A stretch of DNA of 64,000 nt from positions 5,346,685-5,410,684 of the forward strand of contig JAGMWU010000028.1 of the NCBI GenBank assembly GCA_018697195.1, read 5' to 3'. Origin of the DNA: Certhia americana. Lineage: Eukaryota; Chordata; Aves; Passeriformes; Certhiidae. Position numbers and translations under genes: made by a program. The notes beneath the pieces were generated by a model, which had not been told where the DNA came from, did not search any database, and saw nothing but the letters and a program-made list of their open reading frames with translations. Shown one piece after another: positions 23,891 through 35,400 of this stretch (positions within the stretch are counted from its first letter, which is position 1; each line of letters starts with the position of its first letter).

Positions 23891-23898
23891 ATTTTATA
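23891..23898 (-). promoter_or_regulatory. KCNC4: TATA box, candidate KCNC4 core promoter
   Basis: Minus strand reads CCCTATAAAATCCCCGCC inside the CpG island. A start site 25-30 bases downstream (about 23,865) would give a leader of about 700 bases. TATA boxes are uncommon in CpG-island promoters. The assignment is inferred from position. Confidence 0.45.
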
Positions 23899-24020
23899 GG
23901 GCTGGGAGCGAGCGGTGGGGTTACGAGAACCGGCGCCGCCCCGCCGGGGGGCTGGGGACCCCCCACCCCAGCGCCCAGCCCCGCAGCCCGCCCGGTGCCC
24001 CCCCGCCGCTGCCCTCCCTC

Positions 24021-24087
24021 TCATCCCCGCATCCATCCCTCCCTCCCTCCATCCTCCCATCCCTCCATCCATCCCTTCATCCCCTCC
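24021..24087 (+). repeat. (CATC/CCTC)n low-complexity tract
   Basis: Imperfect tetranucleotide tract inside the KCNC4 CpG island. Confidence 0.8.
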
Positions 24088-24500
24088 ACCCCCAGCCCAG
24101 CCCTCCGCCTACCCCCGGGTCCCCCGCACCCCCCGGCACCGGCTCACCTCCCCGCGGGGCCCGACGTGCCGGTGAGGGTCTCGGGGGGTCGGTGTCAGCG
24201 AGGAGTGAACCCCGGACACCCCAGCTCCTCTTCGCGCCGGAGGGGAAATGCAGCCCAGAGCTGCCTGCGGATCTGGAGCCAGCTCTTGGCAGAGGCTCCC
24301 GCAGATCCCATCCCTCCCTGGCTCGCAATCCCTCGCTCACCGAGAGGTCAGGAGAGACCGACCCCGGGGCCGGTGGGGAGCTGGGAGGCTGCACTCAGTC
24401 CTGAGCCCCCTTCCCTCCCACCACCCTCCCCGAGCATCTCTCCGCCCTATTTCTGCTCCTGCGTGTGAGATGCCCCTTTCCCGCAGCGGCTGCCGGGGCT

Positions 24501-27500
24501 CGGGGTACCAACCACCCCAGCCCCCGGGGCCCTTCCCCTAAGCCCCCCTCCCTGGGGGCCTCCGACGCCCCCAGGATGCTGGTGCTGCTCAGCCTCAGCT
24601 CCTGGGGCTGGGGGGGAGGTGACGAGCTGTGGTGCCCCAGGGCCAAGGCTGACACCCAGGTGAAGACCTGAGGGATTCATCCTGCCAGCACTGTTTACTT
24701 CTGCACTGGCACTGCTGCTGCTGCTGCACTGAGGGGTGGGGGATGTTTTGGGGTCATAGAAGGGATCCAAGCCCAGCACAGGCTGTTATTGGGGTGGGGG
24801 GGCTCTCATCCAGTAGGGTCAGCAGTTAGATAAGCAAGTTCTTGGTGCAGAGCAAGGGGACATGGCATGGGGGATGCTGCCTCAGCACCCCTCTCTGCAC
24901 CTCCCTGGGCTGTGTGGGGCATTGTCACCCCACCAGGGCCCCTCCGAGCCCCCTGCCCAGCTTTGTCCCCTCAGTGACATGCCCCAAAATCCAGGGGGCA
25001 TAGAGGGTGGCTGGGGAAAACGCTCCACCCAAGAAAATCCACGAGGCACGAGAGCCACGCTCGAATCTTACCACCAAGAAAGCCCTGCTCCAGCTGTGAC
25101 TGCAACTCCACAGCTCCCAGGGCCGGATCCCGAGCGGGTGGAGGCTGGCGTAGCTCCACACCCAAAGCACCCGCAGCTGCACCAGCGGGAGAGCCTGGAG
25201 CCCGAGGGAAAACCGTGCTGGAAAAATCGAGCCTTGCATCACCGGCCAGGCATCGCAGCTCAGCTCCTCATCGCCGTAATGCAAGTTTGGCCAGGAGGAA
25301 GGAATGCTGCGACCTGATGCTAATATTTTATCTGTCGACTTCCATCCCGCTAGGAAGAGCTTCGTGCACCCAAGCGCGGCCGTTCCTGGGGTGGGAGGAG
25401 GTGGCCAAGCAGACAAATTAGTTGTTTCTGGGGAAGGAAGAGATCTTTTAGCCAGCAACACCCGCCCAAAGCTGTCTGCTCTCTAAATATGCCTTCTGAT
25501 TTTTAATGTCCATGGGAAAAAAAAAAAAAATAGAGAGAGAGAAGGAGAGAAAAGGGAAAGAGCTGGATGAAAAGGGCCTTTTTGGAGCAAGAAGGAGTCA
25601 CTTCTGCAGGGATGTCCTGCAAGGCTCAAGGCATCTCAGATAACATCCAGACAAAGGATGGAATGAAGAGCAGGACCTGGAAGATGTCAAAGAAGATCAG
25701 CTCCAACCTGGAAAGCCTGGGGTGGGTCCTGAGGGGTCTCTGGGTCCCCCCCCCACCCATGACCTCTTCCCCTAACCCAGCACAGCACCCTGAGCCTGGC
25801 CCATGGTTCAGCACATCAGGCACGTCCCCACAGGAGGGGAGAGACCAACACGACAAGCACAGGATGCTCAGGGGGCTCAGTGGCCTCAGAGAGGTTGGGG
25901 ACACGCTGGGGGCCCTCAAGTTCAGAGGAGGAGGGTGAACCGCAGCAATTTAGGGAGAGACAATCCCGTTTTAATGTAGAAATAGCCAAACAAACCTCTC
26001 CAGGTTCTTCCAGCTCAGAATCTTGTTAATGAAAGATACGTTGTCCTCGGGAACCCCTGGATGCTCCAAACAAGGTCTCTGCCCTCATTTTTTTGGTGGG
26101 ACAGATTCATCTCTGATCCGTGTGTGGTGACACTCCCCTCCCCAAGGTGTGATCCCCAAGAAGCTTTCTAGACTCTGCTGGAGGTCGGTTTTCAAAAAAA
26201 ACCTGCCACAAGCCATGGACAAGCTCTGTCTCTGCTCTTTGCCTCTGCCAGGTGAATGTTTTACCTGCAATTACCCATTTTAGCAGTGCACGTTACACTG
26301 GCAGGGTTTGCAGCCCCATCCCTCCATAAGCTCAGCCTGGAAGGGGAGGTCGCACATCCCCTGACTGCCGGGTGGGGAACGCTGCCCGAATTGCTGGCGA
26401 GGCGGTGTGTCCCGTGCTCTGTCACACAGTGCCACCTCGTGTCCTGAGCGCCGGCTGGAGCCCCGGCAGGGAAAACACGGCCGCCGGAGCCTGGCGGGGT
26501 CTGGGGAGAATCTGGCTCCATCCCCGGCATCGCGGACGCAATTTCGCTCCTTAAAAGCAATTTGGGAACGGGAGGGGTCTGGGCTGGAGTGGGGATAGCG
26601 GTGGGGATTGTCTGGCTTTGGAATGAGCGAGAGCAGCTCGTGAGGTGGTGCTGTGCCTCGGTTTCCCTGTCTTTAAGCATCAGGATGTCCTTTTCCTTTC
26701 CGAGGTGCTCAGGGGATCACAGCAGATGTTGCTGTAGCAGCTCCACCTCGTGTCCGAACCCACGTCGTGCCTGCAGCTCGGGCCAGAGTTGTTTTGAGAT
26801 GAGACACCCAAAACCCACCCCCACATCCGACAGCAACATCCTTCACCTCCCACCAGGCTCTGAAACCTCTCCCTCACTGTCACAGGAAGTTCAATATTTA
26901 TGGGGTTTTTAAAATAGAATGTATTTGGCTTCAATTCCACATTTGGGCCCATTTCTGCGTTGTTTTTCCAGCCCCCAAGGGCCAGGATTGTCCTTCCCAG
27001 TTTGTTTCTCTTACCTGTTTCTCAGGAAGCCCCTGGCACTGGGATTTTCTGCAGTGACACCACACGTGTGTCCCGTTGAGCACTTGGCATTACCCCGAGC
27101 TGGGATCTCTGTCCCTGCCCCCACAGGACTGGGCTGTGCTGGGCTCAGAGTTGCCCTACATAGTCCCATTGTCCTGCTCATCACTCCTGGGGGATGTTTT
27201 CCCCCAGAGCTGGATGTCCTCTGGGACATGGATAACCCTGTGCCACCTCCTGTCCCCTCCCTGGGCAGTGCTGCTCCTCCAGCTGTGTCAGACACTTGCC
27301 CCAGTCCTGCACCAGCATCTCCAGATGGTGCCTAAAGATCTTCCCTGCTTCCCCACAGCTGTCACTGCATGGGGACAGGCTGAGTTCATGGCCATGGCAG
27401 CGTCCCCATGGCATTCCTGCTGCAGGGGTCTCATCTGGATCCATCTCTCCTGATTTCTTCCCTCCTGCTCCCTGAAGCAGCCCTGGAGTAGCCAAACAAG

Positions 27501-27999
27501 CTACCAGAGATGGGAGGGAAGGGAAGAGGCAGCCCCACTCCCCAGCTTAACTAAACTAATTCCCTAATCTGGGATTGCTGGAAACCCTCCGTCCTTCTCC
27601 AGGAAGGGTCTCCAGACTCCCAGCACTCAGGATAAGCCACCAGCACAGTCAGCAGGACATTGTGCAGAGGAGCTGATGCTGCATTGTACCAGTCCCTGTG
27701 CCCTGGGAAGCCAGGGTGTACTGGTTAAACTGGCCCAGGATGGAAACCAACCTCCACAACGCTCCTGAAGAACCTACAGACTGCTCCCTCTGAGCAAAGC
27801 CCTTGCAGAGGCTGATGCTGGGTGGAGGAAGGGATGAGGGGAGACAGAAGGACAAGAGTGGGACAGGACAGGGAAGGACAGACCTCGACACCCATGGGCC
27901 CTTTGCTTTATATCTCTGCCACCCTAAACCACAGAGAGACCCCAAAGCCCACCCAAGAAAGGAAACAGAGGCACAGAAGAGACTCGGTGAGGAGAGATT
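24501..27999. other. Intergenic spacer KCNC4 to SLC6A17
   Basis: 3.5 kb with no recognised gene or CR1 copy. The part next to KCNC4 (24,500-25,450) is non-repetitive and may include distal promoter elements. Confidence 0.65.
25515..25562 (+). repeat. A-rich and GA-rich tract
   Basis: A14-type run followed by (GA)n and purine-only sequence. Confidence 0.8.
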
Positions 28000-28014
28000 T
28001 GGTAAGAAGAGACT

Positions 28015-28020
28015 TTTAAT
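28015..28020 (-). terminator. SLC6A17: Polyadenylation signal, candidate for SLC6A17
   Basis: Minus-strand ATTAAA in the context CTGATTAAAAGTCTC. I see no AATAAA between it and the stop codon on this strand. Confidence 0.45.
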
Positions 28021-29518
28021 CAGACTCCAATACAGCTCTTAGAGGGTTTCTCTCGATGGCCGAGGAGCCCGGGCAGCACAGCCCGGCCCCGCCCGGCACA
28101 CGTGGGAACTACTGCGGCTACGAGGGGACACGGGACGCGTCACTACGAGGTCTGTGCTTTACCTGTACGGGAGGGTTTCGCCAGTGTTGTGCTTGTCCCA
28201 GGGGAAGCAGCCGCATCCTGCGTGTTCCCATGGCTGTGCCATGTCCCTCCCGGCCACCAAGGCCACCCGGCCCCGCTCCTGCCAGCGAGACCCACGCTCG
28301 GGGAGGGTGGGGGCCAGTAAAAGGCAGTGGGAGTTGCTTCTAGGAGGTGCTAGGGTTTAACGTGACCTGTCAGGGTCTGGGCAGGAGCTGAGAGGTGAGG
28401 AAGGGGCTGTTTTAGAGGGATTGAGAGGAAGGAGCCATGGGATACCCTGTGGACCCAACTCCAGTCATCCCCTCTGCCTTGCACCGGGGTCAAGGTTCCT
28501 GCAGCAGAGGCCAATGCTGGGAAACAGAGCATCCCAACTCCAGCCCTACAGGCTGGACCTGCAGCTCCAGAACCACAGGGTGTGCCCCTCCAGCAACCTC
28601 CTTTTTGGCCTCTCCAAACCCAGTGAACACCCTCCCCGCAGAGAGGGAACAGGGGCTGGACCCCTCCTGACCTCCCCAGCACCTCCTCGTCCCCCAGCCA
28701 GGGACACCACATTGCTCTGAGCAGCAGGATCAGGGCTGGGAACCCGCCAAGGAGCTGATGAGGGGGGACAGGGATATCGGCAGCGGTTCCCCCCCTCTGT
28801 CCCACTGCCTGAAGGAAAACTGAAAAGTGCCTGTGCTCACAACTAGCAGCTATTCCCTGTGCCTCTGTGCAGAACAAGAGGAAAAGAAGTGATTTCTAGG
28901 GCTAAAAGCCACTGGGGGTCGGCCCAATCCACAGCCAGGCACCCCCAGGAGGTGTGTGGAGGGAGAACCTGCCCCGGCGAGCGGGAGAAACCCCCACGCA
29001 GGCTCCGAAAGTGAGCGAGTACAGCCAGAAGTGAATCCTAAAGCCACCCACGCACACGGACACGCGCACACCCCACGCACGGCAGCTACGGACGAACACG
29101 CGCACGCTCCCACGGCGACAACACGGATCTCCTAAAACCTAACACACGCACACTCCCCCCAACACCCCGTGTCTAACACCGAGCTAATGCCACGACAAAA
29201 TACAGTATTGCCACAGATTAAAGTAAAGGTGTTGTCCCTCTTCCTCCTCCTCCTCTCTGCTGGATCCCCAGGGCAGCTGGGCACCCTGGGGCTGGGGGCA
29301 GAAGGGGACGTGCACCCACCACACACAAGAAAAATAAAAAGGTAAAAATATGCCCTGCTATAGAATGAGAATTGATCTGTACAGCACTAGGAATGAAAAT
29401 AGGTCATGGGCCACTTTGGAATACAATTTGTCATTTAACAGCATTTACAGTGACATTTACAGAATAAATATACAATAGAAATAGAGAATCTCTAGGTTAT
29501 TATTCCATCTCCTCTCTC

Positions 29519-29554
29519 TGTATATATTTTATATATATATATATATATAATATA
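29519..29554. repeat. (TA)n microsatellite
   Basis: Mostly pure TA repeat inside the inferred SLC6A17 3' UTR. Confidence 0.9.
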
Positions 29555-31533
29555 GCTTCTTGTTACCTTCTTATTGACTTTACTTCTTATTGATGCTGCA
29601 AGAAGAAGAGAGGAAAGCGAGCTCCTCCCTGGCTGGTTTGGGAACGGGGGTGGGAGAGACGGAGGGCCGGATCCTTCCCCCCAGGCTTCTAGGAGCATCA
29701 TGCCATGAGAGCACATGGGACTGAGCATTCTGGAGGTGTCCTGCTCCATTAACTCCATGGGAGCTACGGTGGGAATCTGGCCCCCGGGCCCAGGGACCTC
29801 GGGGAGGTGATGCTGGGCAATGGTTTGGCTCCTCCTCTGTTCTGCTGGTCAGGTGAGGATGGAGCCCATAAGAAATGGGAGGGAACAGGTTGCCTAATGA
29901 TGGGGAATTGCCACTGGATTTGGGCTTCTCCCTTCCAGAGATGATGCCATGGGGACATTTCTGTGTCCATCTTGCATGGGCAAGGGAAGGAGAGACATGG
30001 GAGGGGATGAGGAAGGGGGAACTTCTGGAGGAGCAAGGCTGATCCCGATGCACAGATCTGGTGCCTCTTGGAACCATCACTGAGCTGCTTTGGTTCAGTC
30101 CACTTCTCCATCTATCCCCCAGAAAAACAATTAATGAAGGGCTTGAGCTAATTGTCCAGGAGGAGTTTCCAGGTCACCAGCCAAGTCCATGGAGAAGACT
30201 GTGAATAAAGGATCACACCCACAAGAGATGTCACTGGGAACCTCCTGGCCCCAGGAATGCTGAGAATCAGGGAGGATGAAAGTCAGGGGTGTGGTGAATG
30301 GACCAGCTGCTTTCTGCCTTCAACTCCAGCCAAAAGGAGAACCAAGGATAAAGAAAAACAATTGACAGGAAAGCGGAGGAGAGAAGGGCTCATGAACCAG
30401 CACCCACAAATGAGGTCTTCAGAGCGGCCTGAAAGAGCTTCATGCACAACGTGAGCCCAGCAGGACCCAGGATGAGGTGCTCCCCCAGCCTTTGGAAGCA
30501 ACAGAGGGGAGAAAGTGTGCAAGGAGACTGCTGCTTCTGTGCCCCCAAGGAAAAGGGGGATGATGCCAGGTTATCCTGATACCCTTGGCAGAAGTGCTTG
30601 GTTACATGTAGGATTCTGGGAAATGACCCTCAGTCCCAGAGGGAGAGACTCAGAGCTAAAAGATCCCACCCTGTCCTAAACAGCCTGGGGAGAAACAACT
30701 TAATGTCACATCAGTCTGATCCCTCAAACACATGGATGGGCACAGTGGAGGCCCCTGGACTCTCAGAACGGCTCCCCACCCTGGATCAAGAGCTAGTGGG
30801 GACCTGGCAGCTGGCACTGGCCCCCAAGAGCTGTTGCTCCTTGGATGCCAGTGGTCCCTTAGAGCTGGTCACCCCCATCCAAAGCCTGGTGAGCTCCTGT
30901 GGGGTGTGACAGGAGGCAATGCCAAACCCCTGGCTTAGGGGGGACACGAGGAGAAATGAGGAGGCACATCCAGAGAGAAGCACTGCCCAGCTCACGTTGG
31001 CAGGGGGGGAGCGAGGGAAGTCAGGGGGTGGTTTCCTGAGAGCTAAACCAGGAGTGTGGTAGGACTGGATGTCCCACAGCTCCTCTGCTTGTCCCTCTGG
31101 GACATCTAAAGAGAGGAGTGAGAGGAGATGATCACCATGCCAGGGATTTTGGTTCGGCAGAGCATCCCATGTGTCAGAAGAAATTCCAGGAGAGTGCTCC
31201 TGACCCCCATCACACCAACACCATCCAGACCCCACACAGGCTCACACACCCAAAACACTGTCACTTCAGGGGTCCTCCTGCCACTCAGCACCATCACCAC
31301 CAATCCACAGAGCATCCCAGACACTCCATCCCATGGCTGTGACATCTCCGTGCCTCCAAACACCTCCCAGCCACCGTCCCTATGCTGGTGGCAACAAAGA
31401 TTCCAGGGATGCACCATGCCCTGTCTCACACCCCCCAACATCTCAGCCAGCCCCACGCTGCTCCCTGCCAACCCTGGTCAGAATTTGAGGGGTTATTTGG
31501 GTGTGTCCACAGCTATAAAAACCTACAGGAGAT

Positions 31534-31566
31534 ACAACAACAACAACAATGGTGACAACAACAGCA
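31534..31566 (+). repeat. (CAA)n microsatellite
   Basis: Short interrupted CAA repeat in the inferred SLC6A17 3' UTR. Confidence 0.85.
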
Positions 31567-32075
31567 CCTTTTTGTGCTATGAACATTGATGATTAATTGT
31601 GCTCGTTGGAATAAGGCCATGACTCCTCCCGGCTAAAGGACAACAGACGGGGAGGGAAGAGCTCTGGGTGACAGGAGGAAGTATGATTGGCTTCCCACCT
31701 GCTGCCAGGTCCTTGTTCCAACCATCAGCTGCTTAGAAAAGAGAGATTCTCTGCTTCAGATTTGAGCTGCATGAGAACAACTCTTGGAAAGGTATTGCAG
31801 CGTCTCTTACCCCTCCTCCCTTCCCCAGAGATGAGTCCAGGGGTTCTGCCTTTCCACCGAGGGTTGTCAGAGGAGTCCTGCCCCTCCTGCAATCCCTTCT
31901 TCCCGATGTCATCTTAGAAATGGCTGCTTTGCTTACGATTTTAAGAGGGGTTTCTTCTTCATCTTAGTAATTAATTCTTCTTCACCCTTAGTATTTAATT
32001 TTCCTGTTGCCTGGACAGCCAGGATCCACTCCCCAGTGCCCTCCTCTCCCAGTGGGGGTGGTCGGCAGGCAACCA

Positions 32076-32444
32076 TCACAGTTCAGATTCAGGGGTGCTG
32101 GCCAGCAGGTACCCGCTCCCATATCGTCCGTTGGGAGCACTGCTCATTTCCATGGGGGAGTTGCTCCCGGGGCCCAGGTAGGAGCGGTGTGTGGGCATGG
32201 GGGACGGGGTCTCGCTGGGCACTTTGCTCAGGATGAAGCGGGTCTCATCGTTGTCTTCCAAGTTGGAGATGTCCTTCATCATCCGGCCCTTCTTGTAGGT
32301 GACAGAGAGGGCGTTGGAGCCATCCGATACGAGGTGGAACTGCCGGAGGATGAAGACCAGAGGAAGAGGGAGGGATGCCAGGATGATCAGGGAGATGAGG
32401 ATGGCCATGGCCCAGGTTGGGTAGAACAGGAACTTTTCAGCAGC
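32076..32444 (-). CDS. SLC6A17: SLC6A17 last coding exon (11)
   Basis: Residues 606-727, acceptor GTCTCTTCCAG, TGA at 32078-32076. Encodes the final TM helix and the long cytoplasmic tail ([20 protein letters not shown], then [11 protein letters not shown], then STPESEL), matching human closely. Confidence 0.96.
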   Translation of the reverse strand, partial: AAEKFLFYPTWAMAILISLIILASLPLPLVFILRQFHLVSDGSNALSVTYKKGRMMKDISNLEDNDETRFILSKVPSETPSPMPTHRSYLGPGSNSPMEMSSAPNGRYGSGYLLASTPESEL

Positions 32445-35400
32445 CTGGAAGAGACAGACATTTACATCCTGGGGCTGTTGTGATGCCCACCAGGTACAGC
32501 ATCTCTGGATGGCCAGACAGCTCCTGCCAGACTCAGGGACACCACATGAAGGGAAAGGATCCTCACACAGGATGCTGGGCACAGCATGGAGCTGTGGGAG
32601 CCAACCAAAGTCAACACAAACTTCAGCCCAGAGGCAGAGCTGGCTGGAGATATCTGGGCAGTGTGAACAAACCTGGCTGCTCCCAGGGGATGAACGGGGC
32701 AAGAGTGTCACCCAGCAGGAGAGGAAGGAGGGATGAGCAGAGCTGGGGTGAACAGAGTGGTCTGCAGCTCTGAGCTGCCCATGCTCTCCTGGGGTATGGG
32801 TGGGGAAGGGAAGGGAGCTGTGCTCACCTCCTCTCTGATCCATGCACTGTATCCTGGGGGGCTGACTCCCAGCTGGATGATGCTGGCAGTCATGAGCACG
32901 GCCATGCAGATGGGAGACACGTACTTCCAGGTGTAGTAGTAGAACTGGTAGGGCCGGAAACCCAGCATTTCTGTCAGCTCCTGCATGAACCTGCCGAGGA
33001 GAGACATGGAACCATAACATCCCCCACCTTTGAGAGAGAAACACCCTCCCAGGAACCCTGTTGATGCTCAAGGTAGAGCCTGAGGAAGAACCCAGCTGAC
33101 CATCTCAGCATCCCTCAAGCCTGAAGAACTTGTGGAAAACTCCTCAGGACAAGAGAATCTGAGCATTATCCAGAGCTGCCTTTGCTCTGGACAACTTCTG
33201 AACAAGAAGTACTGTGAAGAAAAGCCTCCCCTTCCAGAAGGACCTGGAAACCTCAGGAAAAAGGGTCATCACAAGTAACTGAGCATCACACCCAACAGAA
33301 GATGCCCACAAGAAGGACCCACTCGGGGACTGCATTACACCAGGGCAGGACAGGAGGATCAAAGTGAACTAAATTCCTGCCTCTATAACTGCCCTTGGAG
33401 CTCTTTCTCCTGGAGAAAAAGCCATGTGGAAAAGAGGTGGAAGGAGGGGTTTTAGCCAGGAGTTACAGCACAGTTATCCCTTTTGCTGTAGAAATTCCTT
33501 ACTTCTTGGTGCCATAAATCCAAGCCACAGCTATGTTCTCCAGGATGACCACAACGGTGAGGGGCAGCGTGGCTGAGTAGTCATCAAACATGGTGACAAA
33601 GTAGTTTCCAGAACGCTGCACAAAGATCAGCCCCACTACGAAGGCGAAGATGCAGCAACCGACTGTGGGGAGCAAACAGGCCTGGTCAGCAGAACCTCCT
33701 GAGGGACACCTAGACCTCCAGAATGTTGATTTCCTGCATGGGCATGGTCAGCAGAGGTCCCTGAGGGACACCAAGGTCCATTCCCTGCATTATTATGGCC
33801 CAGTTCACCCCCCCCACTATGTCCACACTCTTCTGGGGTGAATCCTCAAGGCAATGGGGACCCCCCACCCCTTCCCAAGGAGGTTGCAGGAGAAGAGACC
33901 TCACCTGTGAACACTTCCTTCCGCACCTTGAAGGTGTCGATGATGGGCGTGGTGATGCCTGACATGGTCCCGATCATGCTCCCCAGGCCCAGGTTGATCA
34001 GCATCAAGAAGAACATGACGGACCAGAAGGGTGAGGCTGGGAAGTGGGTCATGGCTTCTGTGAAGGCAATGAAGGCCAGGCCAGTCCCTTGCACCGACTG
34101 TTGAGGTGGGGAGAGGACCAAAAGATGAGAAGATACTTGTCAGGGACACATGATGCCTTAAGTTTTAGCTTTCATATTTTCCAGACTCTGTAGTGCATTA
34201 GTATATAACTCTAAACTTCACACGAAGTGTCAGCAAGTTCTGCTCACAGCTCAGGCACACAGAACAATCCTTTGCCAGCCCCAGAACCAAGGACACTGCT
34301 GCAGCTTCAGGACAAAAAGTGCAAACAGCAGAGAATTGAGGAGAGCAATCTGGAAGGGTGGGACTGCAGAACCTGGAGCTGGAATTGGACAATTAACCCC
34401 AATACGGAAATGGATCAAAACCTATAAAAGTGTGAAAACTCGTGACCCATCATCCATCTTGGGTGTAGCCACAGACAGGCTCTTGTACTGCCCAAGGTGC
34501 ATCCTTTGAAAGCGTTTTTAATAAATCCATGCTTTATTCCCTTAGCACTGTCCAGCCTCTGTTCTAGGGAGCAAGGCAGCACACAGACTACAAGCCCCTG
34601 ATGTCTCAGGTCTTCCTCAACAAACCCTCTTCATGGAAAGAATATCCCAGTCTGGTACCAGAGGTAAACTGGTGATGACCCTGCTAGACTTGTACTGGAC
34701 AGAGTTTCTCCCACCTAAGGGGGACCCCTGTGTGCTGGGTAAAACCACAGGGACTTGGATTCTCTACCTCTGGAGGGTCTCTAAAAGTTGTTTTTCTAGA
34801 CCCATGTACCCAGGATTGACACGGGGAGAGGCAATGGGGTGGGTGACCTGCTGGTCCTCCCAGGAGTGCCACCAGGTACCTTGTTGAGTTCATCCTCCAG
34901 CAGACAGGCATCCAGGCCCAGCTCTTTGAAGTGCCCCTCCTTCACTGTCATGATCACCCTGTACATCTCATTGTAGTCCTTGGCAGTGAGGTGGGAGAAG
35001 TTCACGTGGGGTGGGATGAGGTCATGGCTCAGCACATTGGTGTTCAGGTAACCCAAGATCTTCTCAGCATTCCTAAGGGAGAGCAGAACCTCTCAGGTGA
35101 TGCAGGGCACCTGAGACACACTGGATTCACACTCAAGCTGCAGATTAAGAGCCCGTGTTGGTGCTAGATTTTAGCTTGGAGGAGCTGAATGTCCAACTCC
35201 CTCAGCTACAGTGATACATCTCTGGAAATCCAGATCTTGACCATCAGGAGCTTGGGTTCACCAAACCCCAGGATCATCCAGTTCCAGAGTGCTTTTCTGC
35301 CTCCAGACCCACCACAACTGGCAGCAGCCAAGACCTGCCCACCCCAAAGAGAGAAAAAGCAAATCTTACTCCACCACGCATTTCTCGTTCATGATGTTGG

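Larger units (their letters stand above)
23160..24500. promoter_or_regulatory. KCNC4: CpG island at the KCNC4 5' end
   Basis: Very GC-rich with dense CpG, including long C or G runs, from exon 1 to about 24,500. It contains a (CATC)n tract near 24,021-24,087. The long ORFs on both strands here are by-products of low stop-codon density. Confidence 0.75.
28000..32075 (-). other. SLC6A17: SLC6A17 3' UTR (inferred)
   Basis: About 4 kb with no ORF of interest and no CR1 insertion. It contains AT-rich, UTR-like sequence at 29,300-29,620 and ends at a good ATTAAA signal. Human SLC6A17 mRNA also has a 3' UTR of several kilobases. The true end cannot be read from sequence alone. Confidence 0.55.

Noticed and set aside
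23170..24468. Plus-strand ORF of 432 codons and overlapping frames
   Set aside because: Pro/Gly/Arg/Ala-rich frames in a CpG island with few stop codons; no domain.
33838..34149. ORFs overlapping SLC6A17 exon 8 in other frames
   Set aside because: Shadows of the real exon.
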